Of a stretch of DNA of 64,000 nucleotides, positions 53,891 to 62,626 are shown piece after piece. The notes under the pieces are model-generated. The model had not been told where the DNA came from. It did no database searches and saw only the letters and a list, made by a program, of their open reading frames with translations. The stretch spans positions 310,001 to 374,000 of the forward strand of contig CAWJFT010000003.1 of the NCBI GenBank assembly GCA_963842235.1. Reading direction: 5' to 3'. The position numbers and the translations under genes are program-made. The stretch comes from JACDAN01 sp963842235 (GTDB taxonomy: Bacteria; Actinomycetota; Thermoleophilia; Gaiellales; Gaiellaceae). The first letter of the stretch is position 1. Each line of letters starts with the position of its first letter.

Positions 53891-55195
53891 CTAGTGACAC
53901 TTCGAGCGGGCGTCCTCGATCTGGCTCCTGCGGCCCTGGATCCGTTCCGAGCGGTCCAGGTGCACGAGAGCCTCGTCGCACTTGCCCTGTTCCGCCAGAG
54001 CCCGTCCGAGGTCGTACTCGGCGTAGGCCTCGTAGAGCTCGCCGGACCCCCGGAGCGCCGCGACGGCGCGCCGTGCGACGGCTTCCGCTTCCTGCCAGCG
54101 GCGCTGTTCGAGCAGCCGCGTGGCCTGATCCGTCAGCTGGGCGCCGTTCTCACCGGTGGTTGGCGGAGGCGGAGGCGGTGGCGCTGGTGGAGGGGTGACG
54201 GTCTGCGTCGTGACCGTCTGAACCACCGTCCGCTGTGGAGCTCCGTCACCGTGGAGCAGCGCGCCGACCGCGAAACCGCCTCCGATGGCGAGCAACGCCA
54301 AACCGCACGCCACGGCCACGCCAAGGCCACGCGACCGCGAAGGTCGCTGCTCCTGCACGCCTGGCAGGCGCCTCGTCGCCCCGGCCGCGTTCGCCAGGCC
54401 GGCGCGCAGAGCAGCGACGAAGTCCCTGGCGCTCGCGTACCGCGCGGCTGGTTCCTTCGCCAGAGCCCGCTGGAAGACCGGATCGAGCTCCGGAGGAAGG
54501 TCACCAGCCTCCGAGATGGCCGGAACCGGAGCCCTCACGTGGGCGACGGCCTCCGAGGTCGCGCTGTCCGACTGGAACGGCCGGCGCCCGGTGAGGAGCT
54601 CCCAGGCAACCACGGCGAGCGCGTAGCGGTCGCTGGCCGGAGTCGCACGCTCGCCGCGAGCCTGCTCCGGCGAGAGATAGCCGGCCGTCCCCACGACGGT
54701 CCCTGTCAGCGTCAGCGAGTCGAGCCCGACTGCACTCGCAACGCCGAAGTCGGCGACCCGGACGGCGCCGTGCTCGTCGAGCAGCAGGTTGCCGGGCTTG
54801 ACGTCGCGATGGACGACACCGACTGCGTGGGCGGCGTCGAGTGCCGCAGCCGCCTGTCCGAGCCACCGCAGCACGTCCCCGACCGCCTGCGGACCGGCTC
54901 GGAGCCGGTCCTCCAGCGAGCCGCCCTCGAGGAGCTCCATGACGATGAACGGCCGTCCCTCGGCCTCGCCGACGTCGAAGATCGTGACCGTGAACGGCGC
55001 ACCGGAGAGCCGAGCCGCGGCCAAACCTTCGTTCTTGAACCGCCGCCGGATGTCGTCGCCCGCCGCGTACCGCTCGGCGAGCACCTTGACGGCGACCCTG
55101 CGCCCGAGAGCCGTGTCCGTCGCGCGGTAGACGTCGCCCATGCCGCCCCGGGCGAGGTGCTGGACGTCCTCGTAGCGCGGCGGAAGAGAAACCAT
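53891..55195 (-). CDS. Membrane Ser/Thr protein kinase (PknB-type) with TPR-like outer tail
   Basis: The 434-residue protein has a Hanks-type kinase domain (about 8-265): ARGGMGDVYRA (glycine loop), VAVKVL (Lys), HRDVKPGN and DFGVAS. A juxtamembrane segment and one membrane helix (GVAVACGLALLAIGGGFAVGALL region, about 292-315) follow. A Pro-rich linker and TPR-like helices (about 345-434) come after that in place of PASTA repeats. The outer part may sense wall or protein ligands. ATG 55195 has a GGAGGTG ribosome site. It sits upstream of rfbB. Confidence 0.92.
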   Translation of the reverse strand: MVSLPPRYEDVQHLARGGMGDVYRATDTALGRRVAVKVLAERYAAGDDIRRRFKNEGLAAARLSGAPFTVTIFDVGEAEGRPFIVMELLEGGSLEDRLRAGPQAVGDVLRWLGQAAAALDAAHAVGVVHRDVKPGNLLLDEHGAVRVADFGVASAVGLDSLTLTGTVVGTAGYLSPEQARGERATPASDRYALAVVAWELLTGRRPFQSDSATSEAVAHVRAPVPAISEAGDLPPELDPVFQRALAKEPAARYASARDFVAALRAGLANAAGATRRLPGVQEQRPSRSRGLGVAVACGLALLAIGGGFAVGALLHGDGAPQRTVVQTVTTQTVTPPPAPPPPPPPTTGENGAQLTDQATRLLEQRRWQEAEAVARRAVAALRGSGELYEAYAEYDLGRALAEQGKCDEALVHLDRSERIQGRRSQIEDARSKCH

Positions 55196-55244
55196 TCGCA
55201 CCTCCACTGAACCAGACCCGGGCGTGGACCGAAGGAGATGTGCG

Positions 55245-56351
55245 ATGAAAGTCCTGCTCGGATCGGCAGTCCTCGTCCTCACGGCTCTGGCGCTCGCCGT
55301 CGCCGGCGCCGCACCGGCCCGCACGCACGATCGCTCCGCGGTGACCCGCTGGATCGACGTCGACCTCGCCGAGATCGCCGCCCACCGGACGAACCCGCCA
55401 CGCGCCGCCAGGGGTCTAGCCCTCCTGAGCGTCGCCATCGACGATGCGTCTGGAGCGCCCCGGAAGCACCGGCGCGCGGCGGTCGCCGGCGCCGCGACGA
55501 CCGTTCTCGCCTACCTGTACCCCGACCGCGCTGAGGCGTTCGAGGCGGTCGCAGCCGACGAGCGCCCGCGTCTCGGCCTCGAGTGGGGACGTCGGCTCGG
55601 TGCGCGGGCCGTCGCGTACGCCCGCACTGACGGCTCCGACGCGGTCTGGCAGGGAACGGTGCCGGTCGGGCCGGGCCTCTGGGTCCCTACACCGCCTGCC
55701 TTCGCCCCGCCGCTCGAGCCGCTCGCAGGGACCTGGCGCACGTGGAACATCTCCTCCGGCTCGCGCTTCAGGCCGGGCCCGCCGCCCGCGTTCGGCAGTA
55801 AACGGTACGCGCGGGAGACTCGCGAGGTCTACGACGTTTCGCGCGCCCTCACCGCCGACCAGAAGCGAATCGCCGACTTCTGGGCCGACGGGCCGGGCAC
55901 CGTGACGCCGCCCGGGCACTGGAACGCGATCGCGCTCGATCTGATCCGCTCGCAGCGGCTCTCCGATCGGGAGGCCGCACAGCTCCTCGCGGCGCTGAAC
56001 ACCGCGCAGGCGGACGCGTTCATCGCCTGTTGGGACGCGAAGTACACGTACTGGTCCGAGCGGCCGGTGACGGCGATTCGCCGGGAGCTCGACCCGTCCT
56101 TCCTGTCGTACATCGCGACCCCGCCGTTCCCGTCGTACGTCTCCGGGCACTCGACGACCTCCGGGGCGGCCTCGACCGTCCTCGCCGCTCGCTTCCCCGA
56201 CGCCGCGCGGAGGCTCCGCGCGTGGGCCGACGAAGCCGCAGTGTCGCGCCTCTACGGCGGTATCCACTTCCGCAGCGACAACGAGGCCGGGCTCCTGCTG
56301 GGAAAGAGGATCGGACGGGTTGCCGTGACGCGCTACGACCTCGGCCGCTAG
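55245..56351 (+). CDS. Secreted PAP2/vanadium-haloperoxidase-fold protein
   Basis: The 368-residue protein has a signal peptide (1-25) and a C-terminal PAP2 fold with the three motifs of the superfamily: YWSERPVTAIRR, PPFPSYVSGHS and SRLYGGIHFRSDN. These bind phosphate or vanadate, so it is an acid phosphatase or vanadium haloperoxidase; lack of membrane spans favours the soluble haloperoxidase-like branch. ATG 55245 follows a GAAGGAG ribosome site by 7 nt. It is divergent from the kinase gene. Confidence 0.85.
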   Translation: MKVLLGSAVLVLTALALAVAGAAPARTHDRSAVTRWIDVDLAEIAAHRTNPPRAARGLALLSVAIDDASGAPRKHRRAAVAGAATTVLAYLYPDRAEAFEAVAADERPRLGLEWGRRLGARAVAYARTDGSDAVWQGTVPVGPGLWVPTPPAFAPPLEPLAGTWRTWNISSGSRFRPGPPPAFGSKRYARETREVYDVSRALTADQKRIADFWADGPGTVTPPGHWNAIALDLIRSQRLSDREAAQLLAALNTAQADAFIACWDAKYTYWSERPVTAIRRELDPSFLSYIATPPFPSYVSGHSTTSGAASTVLAARFPDAARRLRAWADEAAVSRLYGGIHFRSDNEAGLLLGKRIGRVAVTRYDLGR

Positions 56352-56427
56352 CGCTGTAAAGAAAGCGTGGGTGCCGCAAGGGATGCGGTAGCCTCAATGC
56401 GGTTCTCCGGAACCCGGGTCACCACGC

Positions 56428-58074
56428 ATGTCTCGCGCACTTGCTCTGACAGCAGGCGTCTTCTGCGGCTTCCTTGCGGTCGGGCTTGCGTCTGCGACGC
56501 CGACGGCTCCGAGCGCGAGGGCGGCCCGGCCTGCCCCGCTGAAGCCCGGCGAGCCCGTCTTCGTCATCAACGGCCACGGCTGGGGCCACGGCGTCGGGAT
56601 GGGCCAGTGGGGCGCCAACGGTTTCGCGCGCCGCGGCACGGCCTACGACCGGATCCTTGCTCACTACTACCCCGGGACTTCGCTCGAGCAGGCTCCCGTC
56701 GCCCAGGTGCGCGTCCTGCTCGCCGCCGGACGCAAGACATTGACGATCTCCTCCGAGGCGCCGTTCCGGGTTCGGGACGCCAAGGGGAAGGCACGCGCCC
56801 TCGCCGCCGGCAAGCTCGTGCTCGGTCCTGGGCTGAAGGTGAAGCCGAAGGCTGCGAAGCGGAAGATCGCCCTGAAGCCGCCCGTCGTCTTCCTGCCGGG
56901 AGACGCGCCGCTTCGCCTACGCCGGCCCTACCGCGGCTCGATTCGCGTCGGCCTCGACAAGGGCGCGTTGACGGCGATCAACTACGTCGGCCTGGAGGAG
57001 TACCTCTACGGCGTCGTGCCGGCAGAGGTGCCGGACGATTGGCCGGCCGAGGTGCTCCAGGCGCAGGCCGTCGCAGCCCGCTCCTACGCGCTTGCGACCA
57101 GGAAGCTCGGCGGCGCCTTCGATCTCTACCCGGACGTGCGCAGCCAGGTCTACCGCGGTGTCGACGAGGAGGAGGATTCGACGAACGCCGCCGTTGACGA
57201 GACCGCCGGCGAAGTCCTCATGTACCGGGGCAACGTCGCGACGACGTACTTCCACTCGACCTCGGGCGGGCGCACGGCGTCGATTACCGACGTGTGGCCC
57301 GGCTCGAAGCCCGTGCCGTATCTCGTCTCCGTCGACGATCCCTACGACTCATTGTCTCCGTACCACGACTGGGGACCCGAGGTCTTCTCCGCAACGCGCC
57401 TCGATCGGGTGCTCAAGACGCCCGGGCGCCTGCTCGATGTACGTACGACGGTGAGCCCTTCCGCACGTGTCACGACTGTCGCCGGCCTCGGGTCGCTGGG
57501 CCAGATCACCCTTCGCGGGTCCGACCTGAGGCGTGCGCTCAAGCTGCGTTCGACCTGGTTCCGCGTCGGCGTGCTCGGGCTGCCTCCCCCGGCGAAGCCG
57601 CTCGCCTACGGCACGGCCGGCAAGCTCAACGGAACTGCAAGAGCCGTCGGCAAGACGCTGCTCGAGCTGCGCAGCGGCTCGCTCTGGCGGGCCGTCACCC
57701 AGGTGCGGCCGCAGGAGGACGGCTCGTTCTCCGCGACCGTACGGCCCACGGCGAGTGGCCAGTACCGCCTCACGGCGGGGACCGTGCATACGGCGCCGGT
57801 CACAGTCGGCGTGGCACCTCGGGTCACCCTCGACCCTGTCGTCGAGTTGATGACCATGAGCGGGAGCGTCCAGCCGGCTCTGAACGGGACGTCGGTTGAG
57901 CTCCAGCGGCTCACCGGAACCATCTGGAAGACCGTTGGCCGGACGACCGTCGACGCGGCCGGCGACTTCCAGGCGCACATGCGAATCCCTCCGGGGAGTT
58001 ACCGTGCACGTATACCAGCGCCGGGACGGGGGCTTGTCGCCGGAACGAGCTCGACGTTGGTAGTGAATCGATGA
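56428..58074 (+). CDS. Secreted SpoIID/LytB-domain protein
   Basis: The 548-residue protein has a signal peptide (1-23), then GHGWGHGVGMGQWGA (a lytic-transglycosylase signature of the family) and a SpoIID domain (about 170-350) with EEYLYGVVPAEVP and QAQAVAARSYAL. Two C-terminal beta domains follow. SpoIID cuts denuded glycan strands in Bacillus, but in non-sporulating actinobacteria the role is general wall remodelling. A TAGCCT box lies at 56389. It overlaps the next gene by ATGA. Confidence 0.88.
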   Translation: MSRALALTAGVFCGFLAVGLASATPTAPSARAARPAPLKPGEPVFVINGHGWGHGVGMGQWGANGFARRGTAYDRILAHYYPGTSLEQAPVAQVRVLLAAGRKTLTISSEAPFRVRDAKGKARALAAGKLVLGPGLKVKPKAAKRKIALKPPVVFLPGDAPLRLRRPYRGSIRVGLDKGALTAINYVGLEEYLYGVVPAEVPDDWPAEVLQAQAVAARSYALATRKLGGAFDLYPDVRSQVYRGVDEEEDSTNAAVDETAGEVLMYRGNVATTYFHSTSGGRTASITDVWPGSKPVPYLVSVDDPYDSLSPYHDWGPEVFSATRLDRVLKTPGRLLDVRTTVSPSARVTTVAGLGSLGQITLRGSDLRRALKLRSTWFRVGVLGLPPPAKPLAYGTAGKLNGTARAVGKTLLELRSGSLWRAVTQVRPQEDGSFSATVRPTASGQYRLTAGTVHTAPVTVGVAPRVTLDPVVELMTMSGSVQPALNGTSVELQRLTGTIWKTVGRTTVDAAGDFQAHMRIPPGSYRARIPAPGRGLVAGTSSTLVVNR

Positions 58075-59705
58075 AGCTCTTGACTGCGGTGATCGGCGTT
58101 GCGCTCGCGCTTCCGGGCGGGGCTCAGGCTGCCCGCTTTGCGGTCGGCGTGGCCCCCGGAACCGACACCGACGCGCTGGCGGCGAAGCTCGAGGCGCGCA
58201 CCGGCGGCTCCACCTCGGCGGTCGGCCCATTTGCCGTCGAGCTGAGGGCACCGAGCGCGCGCGGCGTCGCTCGGGTACCGGGCGTCACGTACGTCGAGCG
58301 CCTGACGGCGCGCCGCCGGGTCTCCTTCCTCCCGACGGATCCCCTCTTCTCACGACAGTGGTACATCCCGGTCGTCCGCGCCTTCGATGCCTGGCCCCAG
58401 CGGCCGTACTGGCTCAGCCCCGTGAAGGTTGCGATCATCGACTCCGGGATCGACGGGGAGCATCCGGAGTTTCGCGGCGGCCGGATCGCGGCTGCCAACA
58501 CCTTCGTCGGAGGCTCGGCGTACCGGGACACGCAGGGACACGGGACGTTCGTCGCCGGCCTGATCGCGGCGCGAATGGACAACGCGGAGGGCATCGCCGG
58601 CATGGCGTTCCCGGCCAGGCTGCTCATCGCGAAGGTCGTTCGCTCGGACGGCGCCGTTCCGCTCGACGCGGAGGCCCGCGCAATCCGCTGGGCGGTCGAC
58701 CGCGGCGCACAGGTGATCAACCTCAGTCTCGGCGGTGTCCGCGATCCCATGAACCCGAATCACGACAGCTATTCGGCGCTCGAGGCGAGCGCGATCCAGT
58801 ACGCAGTCCGCCGCGGCGTGGTCGTCGTCGCCGCTGTCGGGAACAGCGAGCTGGCGCCGGACAAGCCGTGGCCGTACGCGAGCTACCCCGCCGCGCTTCC
58901 ACACGTGCTCGGGGTGAGCGCACTCGCCCGCGACGGCGCGGTGCCCATGTTCTCGAACCGGGATGCCATCTACAACGACATTGCCGCTCCGGGAGACGAT
59001 CTGTTCTCGACGATCCCGCGCGTCCTGTCCGCTCCGCACCCGACGTGCGTGGAGCAGGGCTACTCCGACTGCGGCCCGCCCGAGTACCGCCGTCCTCAGG
59101 GGACGTCTTTTGCCGCGGCGATCGTCTCTGCGGGCGCCGCGCTCGTCCGCAGCGCGTGGCCGAAGCTCACGGCCGACCAGGTCGTCTGGCTCTTGGAGCA
59201 CTCGGCGGCCGACCAGACGCCGGCGACGGGCTGCCGACGCTGCACGGACAGCCGCGACTCGCTCACCGGCTGGGGTCGGCTCGACGTCACGGCCGCGGTC
59301 GATCCAAACCGACCGCATCCGGTTGTGGACAAGTACGAGACCAATGACGACGCGGGCTCCCATGCCTGGCGCGTCGCGAGGCGGCGTGCAACGCTCCGAG
59401 CCAGCATCGACTACTGGGACGACCAGAACGACGTGTACTCGATCTACCTGCGCAAGGGGCAACGGCTGCGGGCCGTGCTCAACGGCACTCCGGGAACCGA
59501 CGTCAACCTGGTCGTCTGGAAGCCCGGTACGCGCCGGGTGGACGAGCTTCGCTATCCGAGCAGCCGCTTCTTCGCCAAGGCCTCCAGCCGGCCCGGCGCG
59601 AAAGAGCGGCTCAGGTACCGCGCCGACCGCAAGGGCCGCTACTTCGTGCAGGTGAAGATCTCTGCGCCAGGATCCGGCGGCTACAAGCTGCAGCTATTCC
59701 GGTAG
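58071..59705 (+). CDS. Secreted subtilisin-like serine peptidase (S8)
   Basis: The 544-residue protein has a signal peptide (1-20) and a propeptide-like region (21-85). A subtilase domain with Asp about 123 (IIDSGIDG), His about 158 (GHGTFVAG) and Ser 346 (GTSFAAA) follows, then a C-terminal beta domain (about 430-544). Paired Cys residues (GCRRC, CVEQGYSDC) suggest disulfides. It is coupled to the SpoIID gene, so both are exported together. It converges with the acetyltransferase (12-nt overlap). Confidence 0.92.
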   Translation: MKLLTAVIGVALALPGGAQAARFAVGVAPGTDTDALAAKLEARTGGSTSAVGPFAVELRAPSARGVARVPGVTYVERLTARRRVSFLPTDPLFSRQWYIPVVRAFDAWPQRPYWLSPVKVAIIDSGIDGEHPEFRGGRIAAANTFVGGSAYRDTQGHGTFVAGLIAARMDNAEGIAGMAFPARLLIAKVVRSDGAVPLDAEARAIRWAVDRGAQVINLSLGGVRDPMNPNHDSYSALEASAIQYAVRRGVVVVAAVGNSELAPDKPWPYASYPAALPHVLGVSALARDGAVPMFSNRDAIYNDIAAPGDDLFSTIPRVLSAPHPTCVEQGYSDCGPPEYRRPQGTSFAAAIVSAGAALVRSAWPKLTADQVVWLLEHSAADQTPATGCRRCTDSRDSLTGWGRLDVTAAVDPNRPHPVVDKYETNDDAGSHAWRVARRRATLRASIDYWDDQNDVYSIYLRKGQRLRAVLNGTPGTDVNLVVWKPGTRRVDELRYPSSRFFAKASSRPGAKERLRYRADRKGRYFVQVKISAPGSGGYKLQLFR

Positions 59706-60341
59706 CAGCTCTTCCTCCGGCACGTCCCTGAGCTGACGCGCCGGGTTGCCGACGACGAGTGCCCGCGGCGGCACGTCGTCGAGGACGACGGCTCCGGCCC
59801 CCACGAACGCCTCTTCGCCGATCTCGATCCCAGGCAGGAGCACTGCGCCGCCGCCGACGCGCGCGCCGCGCCGAATCGTCGGGCCCTTGCGGAGCTCGTG
59901 CCTTCGCTCCGTTCGTCCCATGAAGTTGTCGTTCGTCGTCACGACGCACGGTGCGATGAAGACGTCTTCCTCGAGCGTCGAGTAGGCGGTCACATAGGCA
60001 TGCGCCTGGATCTTCGTGCGGGCGCCGATGGTGGTGTCGTTCTCGACGAGCGACCCGCGGCCGACGACGACGTCGTCCCCCAGATCGCACCGCTCGCGCA
60101 CGCAGCTCTGATCGCCGAGGATGACTCTCGCGCCGACCTTCGTTCCGGCGAAGACGACCGAGCCGGTCGAGACGATCGTCCCCTCTCCGAGCTCGAGCGG
60201 CGGCTGCTCGTCCCGCGGGGCGGTCGAGCGCGGGGAGAGCGCCGGCTGCTTGCCGAGGACGACGTTGTCCCCGATCCGGCACCCGTCGCCGATCACGGTC
60301 CCGGGATAGATGACGACGTTCTGTCCGGCTTCGTAGCTCAA
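59694..60341 (-). CDS. Hexapeptide-repeat acetyltransferase (WlbB/WbpD-like)
   Basis: The 215-residue left-handed beta-helix enzyme has many hexapeptide turns (VIGDGCRIGDNVVLG, VVFAGTKVGARVILG) and the active region APCVVTTNDNFMGR. The C-terminal end VVGNPARQLR is typical. Next to a Gfo/Idh dehydrogenase it probably N-acetylates a 3-amino group of a UDP-sugar uronic acid. TTG 60341 overlaps the upstream stop (TTGA). Confidence 0.82.
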   Translation of the reverse strand: MSYEAGQNVVIYPGTVIGDGCRIGDNVVLGKQPALSPRSTAPRDEQPPLELGEGTIVSTGSVVFAGTKVGARVILGDQSCVRERCDLGDDVVVGRGSLVENDTTIGARTKIQAHAYVTAYSTLEEDVFIAPCVVTTNDNFMGRTERRHELRKGPTIRRGARVGGGAVLLPGIEIGEEAFVGAGAVVLDDVPPRALVVGNPARQLRDVPEEELLPE

Positions 60342-61315
60342 GCCGGAGCGCGCTCGAGCGATGCCTGGAGCTGCTCGAGGACGCGCACCACCGCCGCGCC
60401 GTCGTGCGCCGCCGCCATCCGGTCGCCGTCGCCGGCCACGAGAGTGAGGAAGTGCCGGCACTCGAGCCGCAGCGGCTCGTCGTTCGGAATCTTCGGGATG
60501 TAGATGTCGCCCGTGCGCGTGCGCCACTCGCCGTAGCTCTCCGCGCGCTGCTCCGTGCCCTTGTCGTAGACCGTGACCTTCCGCTCGAGCTCCATGTCGT
60601 CGAACACGGCCATCTTGTTCCGGCCGACGACGGTCATCTCGCGCTTCTTGTGCGGGTCGAGCCACGAGAGGTGCATGTGCGCGACGATCCCGGAAGGGAA
60701 GCGCAGGTAGCAGAAGACGACGTCCTCGACTCCCTCGTGGTGGAACGACTCGCCGCGCGCCCACACTTCGGACGGCTCCTCGTCGACGAGGTGGAGGATG
60801 ACCGAGAGGTCGTGGACGCCGAGCGACCAGAGCGCGTTCTCGTCCTTGCGGATCTGCCCGAGGTTCTGCCGGTTCCCGTAGATGTAGAGGATCTCGCCGA
60901 GCTCTCCCGAGTCGATCAGCCCGCGCAGCTTGGCGACCGCAGGGTGGTAGAGCAGGAGGTGGCCAGGGAGGAGGACGAGATCCCGCTCGGCGGCCAGCGC
61001 GACAAGCTCGTCCGCCTCGGCACCGCTCAGTGCGGGCGGCTTCTCGACGAAGACGTGCTTGCCGGCCCGGAGCGCGCGGCGCGCGAGCTCGGCGTGTGTG
61101 GTCACGGGTGTTGCGATCACGACGGCCTGGAGCAAGTCGTCTTCGAGCAGGTCGTCGAAGCGGTCCGTCGTCTTCGTGTTCGGATAGCGCGCGCCGTACT
61201 GGTCGAGCAGGTCGGGCGACAGGTCGCAGAGCCAGGTCAGCTCGGCGAGGTCCTCGAAATTGCGGGCGAGGTTCGGGCCCCAGTAACCGAGCCCGGCCAA
61301 GCCGACCTTGATCAC
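60338..61315 (-). CDS. Gfo/Idh/MocA oxidoreductase (WlbA/WbpB-like)
   Basis: The 325-residue protein has the NAD-binding start VGLAGLGYWGPNLARN, the family EKP motif (VFVEKPPAL) and a C-terminal alpha-beta domain with LGVHDLSVI. In similar operons this enzyme oxidises C3 of UDP-GlcNAcA before transamination. It overlaps both neighbours by 4 nt. Confidence 0.85.
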   Translation of the reverse strand: MIKVGLAGLGYWGPNLARNFEDLAELTWLCDLSPDLLDQYGARYPNTKTTDRFDDLLEDDLLQAVVIATPVTTHAELARRALRAGKHVFVEKPPALSGAEADELVALAAERDLVLLPGHLLLYHPAVAKLRGLIDSGELGEILYIYGNRQNLGQIRKDENALWSLGVHDLSVILHLVDEEPSEVWARGESFHHEGVEDVVFCYLRFPSGIVAHMHLSWLDPHKKREMTVVGRNKMAVFDDMELERKVTVYDKGTEQRAESYGEWRTRTGDIYIPKIPNDEPLRLECRHFLTLVAGDGDRMAAAHDGAAVVRVLEQLQASLERAPA

Positions 61316-62622
61316 AGCGTCCAGACCTTCTCGTTGCGGCGCCCATCCGGGCCCGTCGCGTTTCGCAGGTCGACGACGACGTGGGCCTTGTCCACGAGGT
61401 CCGCGTAGTCGATGTGCGAGTGCGCCGTCACGATGACGACGCAGTCGTGGGCTGCGGGATCGAGGTCGACCGAACGGAGACCGGCCTCAGGCAGCTCGGG
61501 CACGAACGGGTCGTGGTAGGAGATGTCCGCGCCGGCGGCGCGCAGCAGTCCGATCAGCTTGAGCGCGGGCGACTCACGCGTGTCCGCGATGTCCGACTTG
61601 TAGGCGACGCCAACGACGAGCACCTTGGCGCCGCTCAGCGACTTCTGCCGCCCGTGGTTCAGCGCCTGCGAGATGAGCGACCGGCAGTAGTACGGCATGT
61701 TCTCGTTGACCTTGCCGGCGAGCTCGATGAACTCGGTGTAGAAGTCGTATTCCCGCGCCTTCCAGGTCAGGTAGAAGGGGTCGATCGGGATGCAGTGGCC
61801 GCCCAGGCCGGGCCCCGGCTGGAAGCTCATGAAGCCGAACGGCTTGGTCGCGGCGGCCTCGATCACCTCCCAGACGTCGATCTCCATCCGCTCGCAGAGC
61901 TGTGCCAGCTCGTTGACGAGCGCGATGTTCACCGAGCGGAAGATGTTCTCGAGCAGCTTCGTGAGCTCGGCGGCCTCCGGCGTCGAGACCCGGTGCACCG
62001 TGTCGACGGCGCCGTCGTAGAGCTGAGCTGCGCGTTCTGTGCAGGCCGGCGTGATGCCACCCACGACCTTGGGCACGTTCTTCGTCGTCCAGGTCTCGTT
62101 CCCGGGATCGACCCGCTCGGGCGAGAAGGCGAGGTGGAAGTCGCGGCCGGCCTTGAGCCCGGTCTGTTCGAGGAGCGGCTGGACGACCTCGCGCGTCGTT
62201 CGCGGGTAGGTCGTCGACTCGAGGACGACGAGGTGGCCGTTACGCAGCCGTATCGCGATCTGCTCGACGGCCCCGATCAGGATCGAAAGGTCCGGCTCGC
62301 GCTGCTTCGAGAGCGGCGTGGGCAGCGCGATCAGGATCGCGTCGGCGTTGCGGAGCTCGTTGTACTCCGTGGTCGCCCGGATGCGGCCTTCCTCGACAAG
62401 CGGGCCGAGCTCCTCCGACGGCACGTCCCGGATATGGCTCTCTCCCCGATTGAGCGCGCCGACGACGTCCTCGGAGACGTCGATCAGGAGAACCGAGCGC
62501 CCCGCGGTCGCGAGCGTATGCGCCAGCGGGACGCCGACATAGCCTGCGCCGACGACCGCGGCGTCCCAGGTTCGGGTCTCCGGTTCCTGCTGGGTCTGCG
62601 GTTCGATGGTTTCTTCGAGCAC
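61312..62622 (-). CDS. UDP-N-acetyl-hexosamine 6-dehydrogenase (WecC/WbpA family)
   Basis: The 436-residue NAD-dependent four-electron dehydrogenase has VVGAGYVGVPLA, the substrate-binding Lys/Asn region and nucleophile Cys in GLGGHCIPIDP. The C-terminal domain shows VAYKSDIADTRESPAL. It oxidises UDP-ManNAc (WecC) or UDP-GlcNAc (WbpA) to the uronic acid. The adjacent wecB supports ManNAc; the adjacent Wlb-like genes support GlcNAc, so I give no symbol. GTG 62622 is 4 nt after the wecB stop. Confidence 0.9.
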   Translation of the reverse strand: MLEETIEPQTQQEPETRTWDAAVVGAGYVGVPLAHTLATAGRSVLLIDVSEDVVGALNRGESHIRDVPSEELGPLVEEGRIRATTEYNELRNADAILIALPTPLSKQREPDLSILIGAVEQIAIRLRNGHLVVLESTTYPRTTREVVQPLLEQTGLKAGRDFHLAFSPERVDPGNETWTTKNVPKVVGGITPACTERAAQLYDGAVDTVHRVSTPEAAELTKLLENIFRSVNIALVNELAQLCERMEIDVWEVIEAAATKPFGFMSFQPGPGLGGHCIPIDPFYLTWKAREYDFYTEFIELAGKVNENMPYYCRSLISQALNHGRQKSLSGAKVLVVGVAYKSDIADTRESPALKLIGLLRAAGADISYHDPFVPELPEAGLRSVDLDPAAHDCVVIVTAHSHIDYADLVDKAHVVVDLRNATGPDGRRNEKVWTL

Positions 62623-62626
62623 GGCG

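Noticed and set aside
53888..53893. TAGAGT as an independent promoter for rfbB
   Set aside because: The TAG is the stop codon of the kinase gene just upstream on the same strand, so the match may be chance; rfbB is probably in that operon.
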